A DNA stretch of 5,899 nt. Origin: Methyloprofundus sp. GTDB lineage: Bacteria > Pseudomonadota > Gammaproteobacteria > Methylococcales > Methylomonadaceae. The notes under the pieces were generated by a model. It searched no databases and had not been told where the DNA came from. It saw nothing but the letters and a program-made list of their open reading frames with translations. Shown piece by piece: positions 5,547 through 5,899 of this stretch. Where the stretch lies: assembly GCA_030636485.1 (NCBI GenBank), contig DAOVWV010000118.1, positions 1 to 5,899 of the forward strand. The letters run 5' to 3'. Numbering within the stretch: position 1 is the stretch's first letter; each line of letters opens with the position of its first letter. Made by a program: the position numbers and the translations under genes.

Positions 5547-5899
5547 ATGCGTAGAAATCTTGTTGTTGGCAACTGGAAGATGAAAATCAATCATCAAAGT
5601 GCGCAAAAGCTAATTGATGGCCTTATTGATGGTATGCCTACTGTTGATGCCGATATGGCTGTTTGCCCGCCCTTTTTGTACATTCCTGAAGTAAGTCAGC
5701 GCTTAGCGAATACTTCAATTAGCTGGGGCGCGCAAAATGTTGCAACTCATATTGAAGGCGCTTATACAGGCGAAATCGCGGCAGTCATGCTGCAAGATTT
5801 TAACTGTAAATATGCGATCGTCGGACACTCAGAGCGTAGAGCAAACTATGCAGATACTGATATTAGCGTTGCAGAGCGATTTCAGCAGGCAATTGATGC
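5547..5899 (+). CDS. tpiA: TpiA, triosephosphate isomerase, 3' end outside window
   Basis: The first 117 codons are seen, of about 250 expected; the right edge cuts the gene. TpiA interconverts dihydroxyacetone phosphate and glyceraldehyde-3-phosphate in glycolysis as a cytosolic TIM barrel. The substrate-binding N9-W10-K11 lies in G-N-W-K-M, G61-A-Q-N-V is the conserved barrel strand, and the electrophilic histidine H94 lies in I91-V-G-H94-S-E-R-R. The catalytic glutamate and the flexible loop are beyond the window. Residue 13 is K where many homologues have N; this is minor. The start ATG 5547 is supported by GGAG at 5537-5540. The 54-bp gap after glmM holds no terminator, so the two are probably co-transcribed. 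A glmM-tpiA pairing occurs in other gammaproteobacteria, where secG often follows. Confidence 0.95.
   Translation, partial: MRRNLVVGNWKMKINHQSAQKLIDGLIDGMPTVDADMAVCPPFLYIPEVSQRLANTSISWGAQNVATHIEGAYTGEIAAVMLQDFNCKYAIVGHSERRANYADTDISVAERFQQAID

Noticed and set aside
1..5899. CRISPR array, phage or defence system
   Set aside because: No regularly spaced repeats and no associated protein families; the genes are conserved housekeeping functions.

Overview
The window looks like chromosomal DNA of a gammaproteobacterium with moderate-to-low GC. The evidence is the gene order yhbY (leftward), then rlmE, ftsH, glmM and tpiA (rightward), together with protein sequences close in length and motif to the Escherichia coli versions. 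Genus cannot be fixed from the sequence alone. One departure from the E. coli order is visible: folP, which sits between ftsH and glmM in E. coli, is absent; only about 85 bp with a strong hairpin terminator separates them.

Layout: 1-369 (minus) is the 5' part of an exported YfiR-family (DUF4154) protein that runs off the left edge. 384-619 is a structured non-coding stretch. Read leftward, it has a leader-like fold whose closing helix competes for the same bases with a GC-rich hairpin ending in seven T, just ahead of the YfiR-like gene. 620-1020 has no convincing gene but holds four inverted repeats. 1021-1335 (minus) is the ribosome-assembly RNA-binding protein YhbY, and 1386-2006 (plus) is the 23S rRNA methyltransferase RlmE; the two are divergent across only 50 bp. 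2007-2146 is the ftsH leader, with a possible heat-shock-type promoter overlapping the end of rlmE and two hairpins. 2147-4066 is the membrane protease FtsH. 4092-4123 is a terminator. 4152-5492 is GlmM (phosphoglucosamine mutase). 5547 to the right edge is the N-terminal part of TpiA.

Functionally, yhbY, rlmE and ftsH form a ribosome-maturation and protein quality-control block of a kind that is heat-responsive in E. coli. glmM (start of the cell-wall amino-sugar route) and tpiA (glycolysis) form a second unit with no terminator between them.

The protein-coding part is ordinary housekeeping. The stretch most worth a second look is the RNA-like element at 384-619. It matches no riboswitch class I can recall and could be an undescribed cis-regulatory leader or small RNA. 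This rests on hand-folding only.
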